Source: Candidozyma auris (Eukaryota > Ascomycota > Pichiomycetes > Serinales > Metschnikowiaceae). From it: DNA of 64,000 nucleotides. The notes beneath the pieces were generated by a model. The model was not told the DNA's origin, made no database searches, and was given only the letters and a program-made list of their open reading frames with translations. Below, in pieces: positions 1-9,235 of the stretch (its first letter is position 1; each line of letters starts with the position of its first letter). The stretch is from NCBI RefSeq assembly GCF_003013715.1, contig NC_072813.1, positions 1,550,001 through 1,614,000 of the forward strand, in the 5' to 3' direction. The position numbers and the translations under genes are program-made.

Positions 1-1214
1 AAGACGACAATGGCCTTGGCGTCTTGCTCGTAGGCGGCAGAGACAGCGGCAATGGCACAGGTCTCGGTGGTCTCAGTTGGCTTCTTGGCCAAGGCCCTGA
101 GATCGTTGAACAAAGGCAAATACGAGATGGCCTTTTCAGCAATGATGGCAGTATTGTGCATCATTGAGACGGCCTCGAATGGATAGTTACCCTTGGCGGT
201 TTCACCGGACAACATGACACAGTCGGCACCATCTAAGATGGCGTTACCCACATCGGAAACCTCTGCTCTGGTTGGTCTAGGATTATACGTCATAGACTCC
301 AACATCTGGGTGGCACAAATGACAGGCTTGGCGGCCAAGTTACACTTGGCAATCAACTGCTTCTGCACAACAAACACCTGAGGAGCAGGGATCTCGATAC
401 CCAAGTCGCCTCTGGCGACCATGACACCATCGGTCTCCTTCAAGATGTCGTCGAAGTTGTTGACACCTTGCTGGTTCTCAATTTTGGAAATGATCTGGAT
501 GTCCTTGCCTTCCTCGCCCAAGACCTTTCTGATCTCCTTGATGTCGTCACCGGATCTGATGAAGGAAGCAAAGATCATGTGGACACCGTTCTTGACACCG
601 AATTGGATGTCGGCCTTGTCCTTCTCGGACAAAGCAGGCAAGTCGACGTCAGTGCCGGGCAAGTTGACACCCTTGTGAGAGCAGATCTTACCAGCGTTGA
701 CAGACTTGACTTTCAAGGTCTTGTCATCAACAACGTCAAGCACCTCAAACGACAAGACACCGTCATCAACGAAAATGATCTTACCCTTGGAGATAACCTT
801 GGTGATGTTCTTGTAATCAATGTACATGACCTTGTCGTCACACCTCTTGAGGTAAGCCTCGTCAGTGGTGAAGGTCATCTCGTGGTTTGGAGGAATTGGG
901 AATTCCTTGTCGTCAACAGTGGTACCGGTTCTGATCTCAGGGCCCTTGGTGTCCAAGGCAATGGCCAAAGGACGTCCCTTGTACAATTCCTCGGACTTTC
1001 TGGCGTTGTCAATCACGCTCTGGTGGTACTCATACGAGCCGTGGGAGAAGTTCATACGCACAATGTTCAAGCCGGCTTTTCTCAACTTCACCATCACTTC
1101 GGCGCTGTTCGTCTTGGGGCCAATGGTACCAACGATGGACGAACGGCGCAACACCTTGTCGGGCGTTTCCGCTGTGTTCAACTGAGTCAACCAATGCAAA
1201 GAGGCGTGGGACAT
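1..1214 (-). CDS. CDC19: pyruvate kinase, C-terminus beyond the left edge
   Basis: Pyruvate kinase converts phosphoenolpyruvate and ADP to pyruvate and ATP in the cytosol, the last step of glycolysis. The visible 404 residues start at the ATG at 1214-1212 and read [14 protein letters not shown], then the IGPKTNS and MNFSHG motifs (about residue 55), [11 protein letters not shown], the B domain, [11 protein letters not shown] near residue 267, and ATQMLESM. The family is about 500 residues, so roughly 100 C-terminal residues lie outside the window. Leucine is almost always TTG, the bias of a very highly expressed yeast gene. A TATA box lies 80 bp upstream and a Gal4-type site about 110 bp upstream. 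No intron is seen. A 252-codon plus-strand ORF over this gene is a shadow. Confidence 0.97.
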   Translation of the reverse strand, partial: MSHASLHWLTQLNTAETPDKVLRRSSIVGTIGPKTNSAEVMVKLRKAGLNIVRMNFSHGSYEYHQSVIDNARKSEELYKGRPLAIALDTKGPEIRTGTTVDDKEFPIPPNHEMTFTTDEAYLKRCDDKVMYIDYKNITKVISKGKIIFVDDGVLSFEVLDVVDDKTLKVKSVNAGKICSHKGVNLPGTDVDLPALSEKDKADIQFGVKNGVHMIFASFIRSGDDIKEIRKVLGEEGKDIQIISKIENQQGVNNFDDILKETDGVMVARGDLGIEIPAPQVFVVQKQLIAKCNLAAKPVICATQMLESMTYNPRPTRAEVSDVGNAILDGADCVMLSGETAKGNYPFEAVSMMHNTAIIAEKAISYLPLFNDLRALAKKPTETTETCAIAAVSAAYEQDAKAIVV

Positions 1215-1293
1215 GCTAGAGTGTAAGATGGGCAATGGGGGAAAGAAACAAAAAAAAAAGGAGAAGTGAGGAAGGGAAGTGAGAAATTCAATG

Positions 1294-1301
1294 TATATAT
1301 A
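1294..1301 (-). promoter_or_regulatory. TATA box of the pyruvate kinase gene
   Basis: TATATATA lies 80 bp before the start codon at 1214, with an A/T-rich leader between them. This spacing is normal for a strong yeast promoter. Confidence 0.6.
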
Positions 1302-1322
1302 GGCGCATGGGTGTGAGAAGGC

Positions 1323-1339
1323 CGGTTGACAATCGGCCG
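1323..1339. promoter_or_regulatory. CGG-N11-CCG site before pyruvate kinase
   Basis: CGG and CCG are separated by exactly 11 bases, the spacing bound by Gal4. In C. albicans Gal4 has been reported to activate glycolytic genes rather than galactose genes, which fits its place about 110 bp upstream of PYK1. A second zinc-cluster-like palindrome, CGGAGTCCACTCCG, lies at 1362-1375. Binding is inferred. Confidence 0.45.
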
Positions 1340-2360
1340 GTCGCGCCTGCATCGAGCACCACGGAGTCCACTCCGAGACCCCGGTAAGTTGAGACTTTGA
1401 GTGGCATTTCGGGAAATTTGAATACATCATCATGTTCTAAGAAGCCGACTCTGTACACATCCCAACTTTCAGAAAATTCCCATCAAGGTTTTGTCATAAT
1501 CCAGTGCACTCTTTTTAGGGCCACCCTCGGAATGCGCTTAGCAAGGCTCACCTCATCCCTATTAACCGGCGCTTTTTTTCTCTCTCAGTTGAGCACCTCA
1601 TCTGATGCCACTAGTCAGATGACGACACCGAAATTGACACATGAGTAAAGCCGTTGAGTTGGGTGATGTAGGCATAAACATGCGGGCAACCGAGTGGGGT
1701 GGTTTCGTTTTTGCACGAGCAATTTGAGAGATACTGAGGGAAATTAAGGTAGAGGGTTGATGAAGATAGGTGGTAGGAAGAATATTGGCTGCAAACGGTT
1801 CATGTATGTGGAGTGTACTCCAGAGCGATGAATAACGGCAAGGCTTGTAGATTTGGGCAAAAAAGGTGCTCGTTATGTGTCAATTGAGGCTTAAAGTTGT
1901 GAATATTTCTACTTTACTCTAAGACACTCAATGTTACTGTTGGCGATTAGGTTACTGGTGTTTTTGTGCCATGGTTAGGTTACTGAGGTTGTCTGTGGAT
2001 GACTGCAGAACATTCCAATAGCAAAAGGCGTTTGGATTCGAACTTGATAGAGGGATTGCTTGTATCTTTGAAGAGATTGGATTTATCATGCTGGCATGAT
2101 ATGAAATCTTCAAGCTGCTTCGTTTGTATTAGCAACACCTCACTCGATTGAATACTTCAATTTGTTGATTATTACAACAGCAAATTCGAAGACACAGATT
2201 TGACGAGCAGTTATGAAATCGTTGTCTATTTTGTTCCTCTCCTTTATTTCTTTACATAAGATTGGTTGGTTCCTTCGTTCTTCGAGGTTTTTGCCTTCAG
2301 TAATCTATCAAGGAGTTTGCTCAGAGATGCGCGAGACTCGACTACATCGAGCAAGTGTTT

Positions 2361-2369
2361 TTCGCAGCC
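2361..2369 (+). promoter_or_regulatory. TTCGCAGCC intergenic element
   Basis: One of nine exact copies in the window, preceded by five T. It lies about 420 bp before MDJ2. The function is unknown. Confidence 0.4.
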
Positions 2370-2495
2370 TAATCCTACGGTATACCAGCCAGTCTTCAAT
2401 ATCCACAACTTTAAACTGAATTCAGGTTATTATACCAAAGTTGCCTCTTAAATCTAAGTTCTTAATAAGGTAATGACATCATTTTGAAAAATAGA

Positions 2496-2501
<6 letters not shown>

Positions 2502-2527
<26 letters not shown>
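2502..2527. repeat. (TA)13 microsatellite
   Basis: An uninterrupted run of 13 TA units in the MDJ2 upstream region. Such tracts vary in length between strains and can keep a promoter nucleosome-poor. Confidence 0.9.
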
Positions 2528-2792
2528 CAGCATCAGCCTGGCTTTGCTCTGAGGGTCCCTACACCTGTGCTTCATTATTGCTCCTCTCTCTACGATGTTG
2601 GTGTACATCCAATCATTACAAATACCCGTCCCCAGAAAGATCACACAATAATCACCATGCATCATTTTGAGCTAAGTACTACAATTTTTCACCTTCTTTT
2701 TTTCCTCCTTGCAATCAACTCTTCCCTAAGGGCTACTACACCCATGTGCACACCGCTATCAACCTCGCTTCTATTGCCACCATCTTCTTCCC

Positions 2793-3221
2793 ATGGTAGT
2801 TCCTATTGTCGTGGGTTTGGGCGTTACGGTGGCTGCCCTCACAGCTAGAGCGGCCATAGCCACGGCCCAGCGGTACCAGCGTCTTTCGCCCCAGATGATT
2901 GCCACTTTAAACAACATAAGACTAGAGCGCACAAGCAATACATCCTTGAAGGATTCTGGCGCCAAGGCTGAACACATTCGATATCTCATGGGCCGCTTCA
3001 ACAATACGGGTTTTAGGGATCCAATGACAGAGAATGAAGCACTTCAGGTATTGGGTATCGAGGCGAGCGAGATTTCGAGGCTAGACAAGAACCTACTTCG
3101 TCTGCGGTATAGAAAGTTGATGGTGATGAACCATCCTGACAAGAATGGGTCCCAGTATTTGTCACAGAAGATCAACGAGGCCAAAGATGTGCTTGAGAAA
3201 AGCTATCTATTAAAGAAGTGA
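2793..3221 (+). CDS. MDJ2: DnaJ-like protein of the mitochondrial import motor (Mdj2 type)
   Basis: This 142-residue protein begins MVVPIVVGLGVTVAAL, a single N-terminal membrane segment, and ends in a short J domain with HPD at residues 114-116 followed by KNGSQYLSQKINEAK. Mdj2 and Pam18 are inner-membrane J proteins that stimulate mitochondrial Hsp70 (Ssc1) at the TIM23 translocase. The start MV(V/L)PI, the RLSPQMIATLNNIR segment and the length (146 in S. cerevisiae) favour Mdj2 over Pam18. The stop lies only 11 bp from the stop of convergent PEX6, so the 3' ends of the two transcripts must overlap. An earlier ATG at 2567 opens a different frame and is ignored. Confidence 0.82.
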   Translation: MVVPIVVGLGVTVAALTARAAIATAQRYQRLSPQMIATLNNIRLERTSNTSLKDSGAKAEHIRYLMGRFNNTGFRDPMTENEALQVLGIEASEISRLDKNLLRLRYRKLMVMNHPDKNGSQYLSQKINEAKDVLEKSYLLKK

Positions 3222-3232
3222 TCACTATCTAT

Positions 3233-6200
3233 TCATTGATGACCGTTGCCATTCATCATGACATGAGTTCCGTTCTCTGCGACGAAGCCATCAATGTCTT
3301 GTCCATTGGCACGCAATTCCTCAAGAAGCTGTTGAGGGAAATCTTCCGGTTTACGCTGAGCCTCATTCAACTCTTGGCTTTCTTGCGCTTTCTTTTTGCC
3401 TCCCTCGAAGTTTTCCTTCACTCTTAAGTAGTGGTTGAGCTCATCAGCGCTAACTGAGGGTACCAACTCACTGAGAGATTTCTCAAAGTCTTGCATTGTC
3501 ACTAGCACGTTGATATCTGCTGGAGTGGCGGCGTTGTCAAACCACCACCTGCTCGAAACCTCCTCTTTACCTTCGCTAGTGCGTTGTTCGTTAAACTTTT
3601 TGAGCTTTGCATCCACTTCATTGGCTGTTCTCGTCATTGCATTCAACATAGAATCACTGCATAAAGCATAGAAATCGGCACCTGTAAGGTTGAATGAACA
3701 GTTTTCGGCGATTTTGGCCAAGTCAACCTCGTCACTAAGCTTGAACTTTCTCGTCAAAGCTTCAAGAATCTTTGTTTGCTTGTCATTGGTGTCGGAAATA
3801 CCCAAGTACAACATTTTGTCGAATCTGCCGGGTCTTAATAGAGCCTCGTCCAATAAATCGGGTCTGTTGGTTGCACCTACAACAAAAACACCGTCTCCAT
3901 TACTTTCACCGCCGCTCATTCCATCAAGCTCAGCCAAGAGCTGCGAAACAATCCTATCCATGACACCACCAGAGTCACCTTGGTTACCTCTCTTTGGAGC
4001 GACGGAATCTAACTCATCAAAGAAAATCACACAAGGCTTAGCATCTCTAGCTTTCTGGAAAACACGACGGACATTAGCTTCGGACTCACCAATGTACATA
4101 TTCAACAATTCAGGACCTTTAACACTGAAGAAGTTCAACGAAAAATTCGTAGCAATGGCCTTAGCCAACAAAGTTTTACCTGTTCCAGGTGGGCCGTAGA
4201 ATAGAATACCACTTCTCTTTTTAAGACCATTGCTAAAAAGCTCAGGATGCTTTAATGGCATGTCGATTGTATCCAAGATCTCTCCTTTCACTGTATCCAT
4301 ACCACCAATATCTTCCCATTTGACATTAGGAATACGTGGCGCACCAATGGAGTCACTGAATTGGTTTCTTGCGTCATTGATAGCTTTGTCAAAATCATTT
4401 GGTGTCAACTGAACGATACCTCCGTTAGCGATTTTAACAATCTTCGCAAAACTTATGCCTTCCTCCTTTGCTTGACCCATGAGGCGCCTGATTGCCAATT
4501 GCTTAGCCTTTCTGACAATCGAGGACAAATCTCTTGGTGTCAAGCCAGCAGACTGTAATGCAAGAGATTGAAAGCTCACATCGGAACGTTTGGAAAACTT
4601 TAATCCAGAGACATCAAGTCTACCTTCAAATTCAACCTTGTCCTTATAAGCCTGAGGCAAGTGCTCACTGTTGTAAGTCCTTGTTTCTTTTTCAAGTAGG
4701 TAGCTGAAAATCTCACGTCTTTCCGGCTCATCAGGAACCGTCACATCAATTTGGAACTTGACGATTTGGGTGAAGTTCTCGCTCAACTTGTCGATGTCAT
4801 TGCAGCTTGCAATAAGGGCCATATTGTGATACTTGTCTAAGAATTCCTTGAGAGTTTTCACCACCCGCAAAGAGAGAGACGTCGAACTGTTTGCTCTTTG
4901 GTCATTCGGGTCAGTCTTGACGCACAAATTCTCTATGTGCTTGATGTAAAGAAGGTGGAATGCGCTAGAATTTTTAGCTTCTAGCTGACCGTTTAGATAT
5001 TTTTCTATGCGTCCACTCAAAAGCCCGACAGACTTCAATTCAGCACCTGGCTTTATGAAGTCGAAAGCGTCAAGCTCAATGAGGTTGAGGCCCATATTGA
5101 GAGCTACGCTTCTCACCATCGTAGTTTTGCCCAATCCTCTAGACATAGAGTTCAAGAGAATCGTGCTCTTGAGACGAATATTTGTCTTGTTTTCGACTGT
5201 TGTTTTCAAAATTTTTTGAAACTCGTCTGCATACTTGAAGTGAGAAGGCGTGTTCCTGATTGCATTGGAAAAGTCAAAGAGTGGCGGAAGCTGAAGATAC
5301 GACAGGAAGTTGTTGAATGCATCTTTTGGAGCTCTCACAAATTCCACACCCGACGATGTAAGTGCAGTTTGGTTTGGATCTATGCGGAATTGGCCCTGGG
5401 CATCTTCATCTTCAGCGCCACTCAATTCAAGTACCTTGAACCAAGCAATGGCGTCAGGATTTCCCTTAAGCGGCACATTTGAAATACTCAGCTTGTCTTC
5501 CTCATTTGTGCCATCCTGATTTTGCTGTAGCGAGGAAACATCGAAGATGGTTTTGGCAAGGACGGTATCGATGCAAACAGGTATGACGTCACCCTGACGA
5601 ACAATCTTCACCCGAGAGTGAAAAGTATGCTTGAGCTCTGAAAGAAAACTTTGTTGGTAAGTCCTATCGGTAGTGATTGGCGACGCAATCCTCGCAATGG
5701 TGGCTGTTTTGGCGACAGGAAATGCGTCGGTGAAGGTATTATTTTTGGTTTTTAATGGCTTCAAATGAACTTCGGAACTCTCATCAACATCAAGATTCAC
5801 CAAAAGTAAAGGTGATAGGTAGATCGTTCCTGCTTGGAAGGACTTGTTCGGCTCCAAGACTGTGAATATTTTGATTGTGACCTCTTGATCACCAACACAT
5901 AGCGATGCTAAATCGCCACTGAGTAGAGGAAAACCAACTCTGGAAAGATCTTCTGTACTAAGGTACGCGTAACGGTCGTAATCTTCCCTGGCAAAAAAAG
6001 GCGGGAGGTCATTTATAGAGATTGGTTGTGGTAACGGACGAACAGCCAAAGGGTACTTCTTGAACGCCTCATCTTCATTCAAATGCATGCTTCTGGAAAG
6101 GTATTGGGACACGTCAAAGTCAATTTCTTCGTCCAGAGTTTCATCGGAATCAACGTCTGCGGGATCCTGAGTACTCTGATGTGGTTTTTTAACGAACACA

Positions 6201-6781
6201 AGCTCTGTAGAGGCATCTACTCTCCCCTGGAAGTAAGGTTCGCAAAGTTTGACAGTACCATTGAGAGCTCTAACAGAGCAATTGGTCGATATAACAGCAG
6301 CATTGCTAGCGGTCCATTCTTCGACAAAGCGATCTTTCACCATTTGCGAAGATCCATTTTGTAGAATGTGAAAGATCCCCTCTGGCACCTCAATATACGC
6401 CTTTGAGATCAGTGGAATTGACTCTAGATCAATCGACTGGATCACACAGCCGTTGACCGTGATGTTGTTGCCGAACTTGACTAAGTTGGAGTGGTTGGTG
6501 ATGGTGACCGAGGATGAAGTTGGACAATCATTATCGATCGAGGTGACTCTGTAGACAACGAATTCGTTGAAGTAGTCTGGCACCCCAATGAACTTGATGA
6601 GCACAAACTTAGGCTCATCTTTGTCAATGGGCCCATCATTCTGCGTGCTGGGGAACAACCGGACGAAAAGCTCAAACGATAAGCTGACACTGTCGGTGAC
6701 GAAGATGGTAGGATCGTTGACCACACGAACATTGGCCACCGTGGAAATCGAGGGGTCCTTGACTTGAACCGTCAGAGGCAT
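3233..6781 (-). CDS. PEX6: peroxisomal AAA ATPase Pex6
   Basis: At 1182 residues, this is one of the two AAA+ subunits of the Pex1-Pex6 motor, which pulls the import receptor Pex5 out of the peroxisome membrane. The C-terminal D2 module is intact: PNVKWEDIGGMD, Walker A GPPGTGKT at about 863-870, MYIGESEANVR, Walker B VIFFDELDS near 920, and the second region of homology GATNRPDLLDEALLRPGRFD. The D1 module has a degenerate Walker A (SRGLGKTT) and no acidic pair in its Walker B (LLYIKHIE). That is the known Pex6 pattern and separates it from Pex1 and Cdc48. The N-terminal half is divergent. The last codons are a very acidic and Asn/Gly-rich tail. Confidence 0.95.
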   Translation of the reverse strand: MPLTVQVKDPSISTVANVRVVNDPTIFVTDSVSLSFELFVRLFPSTQNDGPIDKDEPKFVLIKFIGVPDYFNEFVVYRVTSIDNDCPTSSSVTITNHSNLVKFGNNITVNGCVIQSIDLESIPLISKAYIEVPEGIFHILQNGSSQMVKDRFVEEWTASNAAVISTNCSVRALNGTVKLCEPYFQGRVDASTELVFVKKPHQSTQDPADVDSDETLDEEIDFDVSQYLSRSMHLNEDEAFKKYPLAVRPLPQPISINDLPPFFAREDYDRYAYLSTEDLSRVGFPLLSGDLASLCVGDQEVTIKIFTVLEPNKSFQAGTIYLSPLLLVNLDVDESSEVHLKPLKTKNNTFTDAFPVAKTATIARIASPITTDRTYQQSFLSELKHTFHSRVKIVRQGDVIPVCIDTVLAKTIFDVSSLQQNQDGTNEEDKLSISNVPLKGNPDAIAWFKVLELSGAEDEDAQGQFRIDPNQTALTSSGVEFVRAPKDAFNNFLSYLQLPPLFDFSNAIRNTPSHFKYADEFQKILKTTVENKTNIRLKSTILLNSMSRGLGKTTMVRSVALNMGLNLIELDAFDFIKPGAELKSVGLLSGRIEKYLNGQLEAKNSSAFHLLYIKHIENLCVKTDPNDQRANSSTSLSLRVVKTLKEFLDKYHNMALIASCNDIDKLSENFTQIVKFQIDVTVPDEPERREIFSYLLEKETRTYNSEHLPQAYKDKVEFEGRLDVSGLKFSKRSDVSFQSLALQSAGLTPRDLSSIVRKAKQLAIRRLMGQAKEEGISFAKIVKIANGGIVQLTPNDFDKAINDARNQFSDSIGAPRIPNVKWEDIGGMDTVKGEILDTIDMPLKHPELFSNGLKKRSGILFYGPPGTGKTLLAKAIATNFSLNFFSVKGPELLNMYIGESEANVRRVFQKARDAKPCVIFFDELDSVAPKRGNQGDSGGVMDRIVSQLLAELDGMSGGESNGDGVFVVGATNRPDLLDEALLRPGRFDKMLYLGISDTNDKQTKILEALTRKFKLSDEVDLAKIAENCSFNLTGADFYALCSDSMLNAMTRTANEVDAKLKKFNEQRTSEGKEEVSSRWWFDNAATPADINVLVTMQDFEKSLSELVPSVSADELNHYLRVKENFEGGKKKAQESQELNEAQRKPEDFPQQLLEELRANGQDIDGFVAENGTHVMMNGNGHQ

Positions 6782-8345
6782 CCCGAGAATAAGTTTAGGG
6801 TTCTATAGTAGTCTGGATCGAAGTCGTGAAGAAAGTAGTCTACCGAGGCCAGTCTGGGGAAGGCAGGCCCGTGTGCAGTCGGCACAGAGGTGGGGGCTTT
6901 ACATGTGGTGGTATAAGCACCGAGGACAAGACAGTGGGAAGTACGTTTTAAGGATTCATCATTGATCTAATGTGAATTTGAGATCCTTTGAACAACCAAG
7001 ATCGTTGAGAGCTCAAATCTTGGTTTCATTTTTTTTCTATCATCAATCTCGTTTTTTCAATTTGTACGATAAGTGCGTCACTGGCTGCAAAATGCTAAGT
7101 GAGTACATGAGGCAAGGAGAATATTCATTGAGTAGCTGAATTTGGATTTAAAAATTAAAGGAATTTCGAGAATGGAAGCACTGAATTCAAAAGCAGTCCT
7201 CTTATGAAATAGAGAGCACTGTTCTCGCTGAGATTTGAGAGGGAAACACACAACAAAGTTTAGTTTGTTAGTGTATAGCTCAAAAGAATTCGTAAGTCGG
7301 CAACTGATCTTATATTCGAAATTGGTGTAATTTCGAGTTCAGTTAAGTCAATCCTGACAGCTATAGTTTTGAAAACTCATTTTTCTGTGAGTCCAGATAT
7401 TGACTTCTACGGCTACGATTGAATTACTCTGCCCAGCCCGCAGTATATTCGATTGGGAGCAGATGGTTCACGGTCCTTAGCAAGGTACCTATAATTGCCA
7501 AAAGGTCTAAGTTACACAAATTCAAAAAGATTAAGGCTTCTACATCTTCTGGTCGTGCTCGACACACCATTAATGAGTAAGTATTTTAAACTTACTGTTA
7601 TTGGGGTTGTTCTTTCAAGTCTACTTTCAATGGCTGCGAAAACCTTCAGTACACAAATTGATAACCACTTCTTGTCCGGAAAATAAATAGAGCAATCACT
7701 TACAGCTTTGACACTTGGATCGCTCTTTGAATACTGAAAGGCACTTGTTGTTTACAGATCATCCTTCTCTGTGTTCTCACCTCTCTTCCCTTTCTTTGCA
7801 GTTTCCCCTGGTTACCCGCACTACAAACACAGTGCGAAGAAGAGGTGAAAATCGCCTTTTACTTCAAAACATTTATTGCAACATCCACACCAAATGGTAT
7901 GTTTCTCAAAATTCAACCTGAACGTCGAGATGAAACCTTTCTTTTTCGTTTACCAACTTTGAGCATTCTTGAGGAGTTGCCGTTTTGGCAACACTACGCC
8001 TCACTTGCAATGACCTGGTAATTTGTCATAGTTACACTGAACTTCAGGCTCTCAAGCATAGTAAGCATTTACTAACAACAAGAATATGCGCAAATTCAAT
8101 CGTTTCACTTGCTGTTTTCTTTCAGCGATAAATTACTGTTTGAGACTAAGAGAGCCCTACTGTCTCTGTGAAATACTGTAGTCCTTGTCTCATGCTTCAT
8201 CCTCTGCTCAATACTGTTCTTCTGTCTTTTCTTCTACCACTACTCTTTGCTCGGAGACCTTATTCGTTATTATACACGATACAAAACTCATTCAGTTTTA
8301 TGTATTATGGGATGTTAAAGATGATAATTATAGAACCTAACCTTC
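6782..8345. other. intergenic region between PEX6 and RPL31
   Basis: This 1.56 kb gap lies upstream of PEX6 and downstream of RPL31. It contains a TTCGCAGCC element at 7632-7640 (minus) and a TTTGCAGCC variant at 7083-7091 (minus). It is A/T-rich with many stops. The 62- and 68-codon ORFs at 7495 and 7715 show no family features. I see no tRNA. Confidence 0.55.
7632..7640 (-). promoter_or_regulatory. TTCGCAGCC intergenic element
   Basis: An exact copy on the minus strand with a T-run before it, about 850 bp upstream of PEX6 in the same orientation as the gene. The function is unknown. Confidence 0.35.
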
Positions 8346-8935
8346 TTAAGCCTCATCCTCTTCAACAACAACAGTCTGCAAGCCCTTGGTCGTTGGAACA
8401 ATGACTGGCTCGACAAAAGCGAACATGGCTTCCTTAGCATCCTCCTCGTCGTTTCTCTTTCTCGAGATTCTCAATCTCATTCTGTAGTCAACACCCTGGA
8501 TACCTCTCTTCCACAAGTGGGTGTTCAATTTAGGATCTAATCTGACGTCGGTAGTACCCATGTGCTTAGAGGCGAACTTTCTGATCTCCTTGACAGCTCT
8601 TGGAGCTCTCTTCTTGAAGTGAACACCGTGCAACTGTTGGTTAGTAAAAAGTATTTTAGGAAAAGGTTCTCCGATTGACTCTCCGTTCCCTTTTGCCACT
8701 CACAATAAGCAATCATTTATAAAGTGATTTAGTTCGAGATAGTGTTCTTTATATGGAATTTCATGGAATACTTGTGGGGACGGGGATCTGGATAAACTTG
8801 GATGATTGCAAAGGAGTGGAGTGGGGTTTCACGAAGTGTTCAATCATGGAAAATTAAAATTTGGCATGGGATTTCACATACTCTCTTGTGCAAGTTAATG
8901 GTGTATTCACGAGTAACAACGTCCTGAGAAGCCAT
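8346..8935 (-). CDS. RPL31: 60S ribosomal protein L31 (eL31), two exons
   Basis: eL31 sits near the peptide exit tunnel of the large subunit. Exon 1 (8935-8882) encodes [19 protein letters not shown] 248-bp intron (8881-8634) begins GTATGT and ends TACTAACCAACAG. Exon 2 (8633-8346) continues [20 protein letters not shown] to [11 protein letters not shown]. The spliced product is 113 residues, the same as S. cerevisiae Rpl31, and matches it along its length; the join falls between codons. Without splicing, exon 2 extends into a false N-terminus ([12 protein letters not shown]). Upstream are a Tbf1-like and a Cbf1-like site. Confidence 0.97.
8634..8881 (-). other. RPL31 intron
   Basis: The 5' site is GTATGT and the branch sequence is TACTAAC. 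The 3' site is CAACAG, so only six bases separate the branch box from the end of the intron. S. cerevisiae introns usually leave more than ten. Confidence 0.95.
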
Positions 8936-9144
8936 TTTGTCGAAGATGTCTGAAGTGGTTGGAATTGAGCTAGCCTAGTATTAAAATTTTCAGGATTTTT
9001 TCGCAGAGAGACGTGCCAGCCTCAAATTTTGTGAGTGCGGTAAACTGACAGTGAGAGCCTCACCCAGGTATCTTGGACCCAGTGCATGCAGGCCGCGGAC
9101 TTCACCTAAGACGAAATTGTGTGCGTTAAGCGAGCGTTTATAGT

Positions 9145-9150
9145 CACGTG
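9145..9150. promoter_or_regulatory. CACGTG (Cbf1-type) site of RPL31
   Basis: CACGTG lies about 210 bp before the RPL31 start and next to the Tbf1-like repeat. In C. albicans Cbf1 and Tbf1 together occupy ribosomal-protein promoters, so the pair is informative. Confidence 0.5.
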
Positions 9151-9163
9151 GAGATGGTAGAAT

Positions 9164-9181
9164 CTAGGGTAATAGCCCTAG
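9164..9181. promoter_or_regulatory. Tbf1-like inverted TAGGG motif of RPL31
   Basis: CTAGGGTAATAGCCCTAG holds two TAGGG cores facing each other; the minus strand reads TAGGGCTA. This is the type of site used by Tbf1 at C. albicans ribosomal-protein genes in place of Rap1. It lies about 230 bp before the start codon. Confidence 0.55.
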
Positions 9182-9235
9182 GATCTTTCAGAATCGACCC
9201 TGACGAAACCCATTCTACTCCCCCACAATCAGCTA

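Larger units (their letters stand above)
1215..2792. other. intergenic region between PYK1 and MDJ2
   Basis: This 1.6 kb gap holds the divergent promoters of PYK1 and MDJ2. The PYK1-proximal 170 bp carry the TATA box and zinc-cluster sites. A TTCGCAGCC element lies at 2361 and a TTTGCAGCC variant at 1787-1795 (minus strand). A (TA)13 run lies at 2502-2527. Short ORFs here have no recognisable content. Confidence 0.6.
8936..9235. other. RPL31 promoter region
   Basis: This 300-bp stretch lies between the RPL31 start and the 3' end of the gene at 9236. It carries CACGTG at 9145 and a paired TAGGG motif at 9164-9181. Nothing else is recognised. Confidence 0.6.

Noticed and set aside
468..1226. 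252-codon plus-strand ORF over pyruvate kinase
   Set aside because: It is antisense to a clearly conserved gene; the codon bias of the real gene (few stops in the complementary frame) creates it.
2030..2046. tRNA B-box-like sequence GTTCGAATCC on the minus strand
   Set aside because: The flanking five-base arms do not pair as a T-stem, and no A-box or acceptor stem was found.
7495..7921. 62- and 68-codon ORFs in the PEX6-RPL31 gap
   Set aside because: No domain, no codon bias, and one contains the TTCGCAGCC element; they look like chance frames.
8346..8699. RPL31 as a single 117-codon ORF
   Set aside because: Its first residues read through the intron and do not match eL31; the spliced form matches over its full length.
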